Source: UBA10649 sp963793105
Lineage (GTDB): Bacteria; Actinomycetota; Actinomycetes; S36-B12
Direction: 5' to 3'
Assembly: GCA_963793105.1 (NCBI GenBank)
Contig: CAWBZB010000003.1
Span: 62,001 to 126,000 of the forward strand
DNA: 64,000 nt
In this document: piece after piece, positions 61,727 to 64,000 of the stretch
Numbering within the stretch: the first letter of the stretch is position 1
Layout: each line of letters begins with the position of its first letter
Made by a program: the position numbers and the translations under genes
Notes under the pieces: generated by a model
Database searches by the model: none
The model's input: the letters and a program-made list of their open reading frames with translations, nothing else
Told to the model about the DNA's origin: nothing

Positions 61727-62233
61727 GTGACCCAGGGACGCTCGCTGGAGACCGATCCCATCGAGGAGGCGCGCCGCCAGTGGGTCGCTCACGGCTGGGA
61801 CGCTGCCGCCGACGGCATGGCCGCAGTCACCTCCATCGTCCGGGCCCAGCAGATCCTCCTGCAGCGCATCGACGCCGTGCTCCGCCCGCTCGACCTCACC
61901 TTCGCCCGCTACGAGATCCTCACCCTGCTCTCCTTCACCAAGACCGGCGCACTGCCCATGACGCGCATGGGAGCCCTGCTCCAGGTCCACCCGACGAGCG
62001 TGACCAGCGCCGTCGACCGGCTCGAGGCCCAGGGATTCGTCGAGAGACTTCCGCACCCGACCGACCGGAGGGCCGTGCTCGCGTCCATCACCGCGTCGGG
62101 GCGGGAGCGGGCCGAGGCCGCGACGCTCGCCCTCAACGCGCACGTCTTCGAACGGCTCGGCATCACCGAGAACCAGACCGCCCAGCTCCGCACGGTGCTG
62201 CGGGCCCTGCGCGCCAACGCAGGGGACTTCTGA
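61727..62233 (+). CDS. MarR-family regulator
   Basis: 168 residues from a GTG with GGGGAGG upstream. Winged helix: RYEILTLLSFTKTGALPMTRMG, recognition helix HPTSVTSAVDRLEAQGFV, wing HPTDRRAVLASIT. Lies in the icmF operon; probably senses an acyl-CoA or aromatic ligand and controls this operon. The AT-rich icmF promoter region is the natural target. Confidence 0.92.
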   Translation: MTQGRSLETDPIEEARRQWVAHGWDAAADGMAAVTSIVRAQQILLQRIDAVLRPLDLTFARYEILTLLSFTKTGALPMTRMGALLQVHPTSVTSAVDRLEAQGFVERLPHPTDRRAVLASITASGRERAEAATLALNAHVFERLGITENQTAQLRTVLRALRANAGDF

Positions 62234-62277
62234 CCTCGCGCCCGACCGGGCGCGCACGACACGAGAGAGTGACACGC

Positions 62278-63126
62278 ATGGATCGTCTTGGGGTCGTCGG
62301 CTGCGGGCTCATGGGAGCCGGGATCGCGGAGGTCGGCGCCCGCGGGGGTTGCTCCGTCATCGTCGTCGACGCCTTCCCCGCGGCGCTGGAGCGCGCGCAA
62401 GGACGCATGGCCGCGTCGCTCGCCACGGCGGCCGCGCGCGGGAAGCTGCCGGAGCCGGCCGAGGCCGTCATGGCGCGCATCACGTTCAGCACCGACCTGG
62501 GCGCCCTCGCGGAGCGGGAGATCGTCATCGAGGCGATCCGGGAGGCCGTGGACGACAAGGTCCAGCTCGTGGCAGACCTCGACGAGGTGCTGGATCGCTC
62601 ATGCGTGATCGCCACGAACACGTCGTCGATTCCGGTCGCCCGGATCGCCGCCGCCAGCCGGCACCCCGAACGCGTCGTCGGCACGCACTTCTTCAACCCG
62701 GTGCCGGTCATGCCCCTGGTCGAGGTCGTCGCCGCCCTCCAGACCTCGCCGGACGTCGTGGACCGCACCCATGAGTTCTGCGCCGAGGTGCTCGGCAAGA
62801 AGGTCATCCGCGCGGCGGACCGGTCCGGGTTCGTCGTCAACGCGATCCTCGTGCCCTACCTGCTCTCGGCCATCCGGTCACTGCAGAACGGGGTCGCCAC
62901 CCGGGAGGACATCGACGAGGGCATGGTCGCCGGGTGCGGAATGCCGATGGGCCCGCTTCGCCTGTGCGACATGGTCGGCCTGGACACCATGCTGCTCGTC
63001 TCCCAGAGCCTGTACGCCGAGCATCTGGACGCGGCATTCGCTCCCCCGGCGCTGCTGCGCCGCCACGTCGAGGCGGGCCTGCTGGGCCGCAAGTCCGGAC
63101 GCGGCTTCTACGAGTACCTCGACTAG
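62278..63126 (+). CDS. 3-hydroxybutyryl-CoA dehydrogenase family protein
   Basis: 282 residues. Rossmann motif VVGCGLMGAGIAEVGA, catalytic His in GTHFFNPVPVMPLVEVV, Ser/Asn in TNTSSIPV and NAILVPYLLSAIRSLQ, ending with GRKSGRGFYEYLD. NAD-dependent oxidation of 3-hydroxyacyl-CoA. Fits after IcmF/acyl-CoA dehydrogenase for butyryl-CoA metabolism. Confidence 0.95.
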   Translation: MDRLGVVGCGLMGAGIAEVGARGGCSVIVVDAFPAALERAQGRMAASLATAAARGKLPEPAEAVMARITFSTDLGALAEREIVIEAIREAVDDKVQLVADLDEVLDRSCVIATNTSSIPVARIAAASRHPERVVGTHFFNPVPVMPLVEVVAALQTSPDVVDRTHEFCAEVLGKKVIRAADRSGFVVNAILVPYLLSAIRSLQNGVATREDIDEGMVAGCGMPMGPLRLCDMVGLDTMLLVSQSLYAEHLDAAFAPPALLRRHVEAGLLGRKSGRGFYEYLD

Positions 63127-63139
63127 CCAAGGAGACCCG

Positions 63140-64000
63140 ATGGACTTCGCCCCCACCCCTCGAAGTGCCGCCCTGGCGGACGCGCTCCGGGAGTTCCGGG
63201 ACTCCCGCGTCCTGCCGGCCGAGAAGGAGTACCGCGCCTACCGCGCCCTGGTCGGCCCGGACGACCACACCGTCCCGCCCATCGTCGAGGAGCTCAAGGC
63301 GGAGGCGCGCGCCCTCGGACTGTGGAACCTGTTCCTGCCCGACATCAGCGGCCTGTCGAACGTGGAGTACGCCCCGCTGGCCGAGATCTCCGGGTGGAGC
63401 GTCGAACTGCTTCCCGAGGCGATGAACTGCCAGGCACCCGACACGGGGAACATGGAGATCCTGCACATGTTCGGCACCCCCGAGCAGAAGCAGCGGTGGC
63501 TGGAGCCGCTGCTGGACGGCAGCATCCGCTCCGGCTTCGCGATGACCGAGCCGCAGGTGGCCAGCAGCGACGCCACCAACATCGAGTGCTCCATCCGGCG
63601 TGACGGCGACGAGTGGGTGGTCAACGGCACCAAGTGGTGGACGAGCGGGGGCAACGACCCGCGCTGCCGGGTGCTGGTCGTCATGGGCAAGACCGACCCC
63701 GACGCGCCGTCGCACCGCCAGCAGTCCATGGTCCTGGTCCCGACGGACACCCCGGGGGTCCAGGTCGAGCGGTCCACGACCGTGTTCGGCCAGCACGACC
63801 AGCCCGGCCACGCCGTGATCACGTTCACCGATGTCCGCGTGCCCGTCGACAACCTCCTGGGGCAGGCGGGGGATGGCTTCGCCATCGCCCAGGCCCGCCT
63901 CGGCCCCGGCCGCATCCATCACTGCATGCGGTCCATCGGCGCCGCCGAGCGCGCACTGGAGATGATGGTCGAGCGCGCGCAGAGCCGAGTGGCCTTCGGC
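63140..64000 (+). CDS. Acyl-CoA dehydrogenase, 3' end outside the window
   Basis: The first 287 codons from an ATG with AAGGAGA upstream. N-terminal part like ACAD10/11- or FadE2-type dehydrogenases: APDTGNMEILHMFGTPEQKQRWLEPLL, FAMTEPQVASSDATNIE, KWWTSGGNDPRC, TVFGQHDQPGH and GQAGDGFAIAQARLGPGRIHHCMR. FAD-dependent. Begins 13 bases after the hydroxyacyl-CoA dehydrogenase, so it belongs to the icmF operon. The catalytic Glu region lies beyond the window. Confidence 0.93.
   Translation, partial: MDFAPTPRSAALADALREFRDSRVLPAEKEYRAYRALVGPDDHTVPPIVEELKAEARALGLWNLFLPDISGLSNVEYAPLAEISGWSVELLPEAMNCQAPDTGNMEILHMFGTPEQKQRWLEPLLDGSIRSGFAMTEPQVASSDATNIECSIRRDGDEWVVNGTKWWTSGGNDPRCRVLVVMGKTDPDAPSHRQQSMVLVPTDTPGVQVERSTTVFGQHDQPGHAVITFTDVRVPVDNLLGQAGDGFAIAQARLGPGRIHHCMRSIGAAERALEMMVERAQSRVAFG

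Noticed and set aside
58426..63126. One giant 1,566-residue protein joining acyl-CoA mutase and hydroxyacyl-CoA dehydrogenase
   Set aside because: Between 61535 and 62278 the frame crosses the true icmF end and a complete MarR gene in another frame; the fusion is an artefact of one extra base.

Overview
This is a 64 kb stretch of chromosome from a high-GC actinobacterium. The evidence is the dense GC-rich coding, frequent GTG starts, several apparently leaderless promoters, AlkB-rubredoxin and fused isobutyryl-CoA mutase genes, an actinobacterial tad pilus cluster, and the block TetR - DUF3107 - ferritin-like - RhlE helicase - ParA, which matches the order around Rv3208-Rv3213c in Mycobacterium tuberculosis. 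A Nocardioidaceae-like (Nocardioides/Aeromicrobium-type) host is my best guess; the sequence alone does not prove it.

Layout. 0-1.5 kb: end of an unidentified gene, an OmpR-type response regulator, and a Flp-pilin-like protein with a long Ala/Glu/Lys helix. 1.5-10.5 kb: a seven-gene operon resembling the Atu acyclic-terpene/branched acyl-CoA pathway (biotin-dependent carboxylase beta and alpha, AtuA split into two genes, TetR, acyl-CoA dehydrogenase, enoyl-CoA hydratase). Every junction overlaps by 1-4 bases. A divergent enoyl-CoA reductase shares its promoter region, which carries a palindrome. 10.5-13.7 kb: a diguanylate cyclase, then a TetR + AlkB-rubredoxin pair with a clear operator/promoter. 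13.7-23 kb: MoeA and a sulfur locus (TauE/SafE exporter, cytoplasmic SoeA-like molybdoenzyme, a fused FeS/membrane subunit, TusA, DsrE-like protein, and divergently a rhodanese-persulfide dioxygenase fusion with an ArsR regulator). 23.2-24.0 kb: a membrane protein whose C-terminal two thirds are about seven near-identical 75-bp repeats. 24.3-28.7 kb: PhoX-like protein, tmRNA, gene remnants, a very long hairpin, and SmpB. 28.6-32.3 kb: DUF4436, FtsX, FtsE and RF2. 32.3-37 kb: tad/flp pilus genes. 37-43.5 kb: zinc-ribbon/adenylyl cyclase/ATPase regulator, a DUF1326-DUF2182 pair and a beta-propeller. 43.5-51.3 kb: peptidase, cNMP-binding protein and the conserved RhlE/ParA block. 51.3-64 kb: two cobalamin-dependent acyl-CoA mutase systems (MeaA-type and IcmF-type) with CoA lyase, acyl-CoA dehydrogenases, hydroxyacyl-CoA dehydrogenase and MarR.

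How it works together: the window is dominated by acyl-CoA chemistry (terpenoid/branched-chain breakdown, alkane oxidation, ethylmalonyl- and isobutyryl-CoA mutases) and by a compact intracellular sulfane-sulfur/sulfite-handling module. Five apparent single-base insertions disrupt tadA, the cyclase gene (three times) and icmF. Because all are in the same direction, assembly error should be considered before calling these genes dead. The least explained feature is the tandem-repeat membrane protein next to the sulfur locus.
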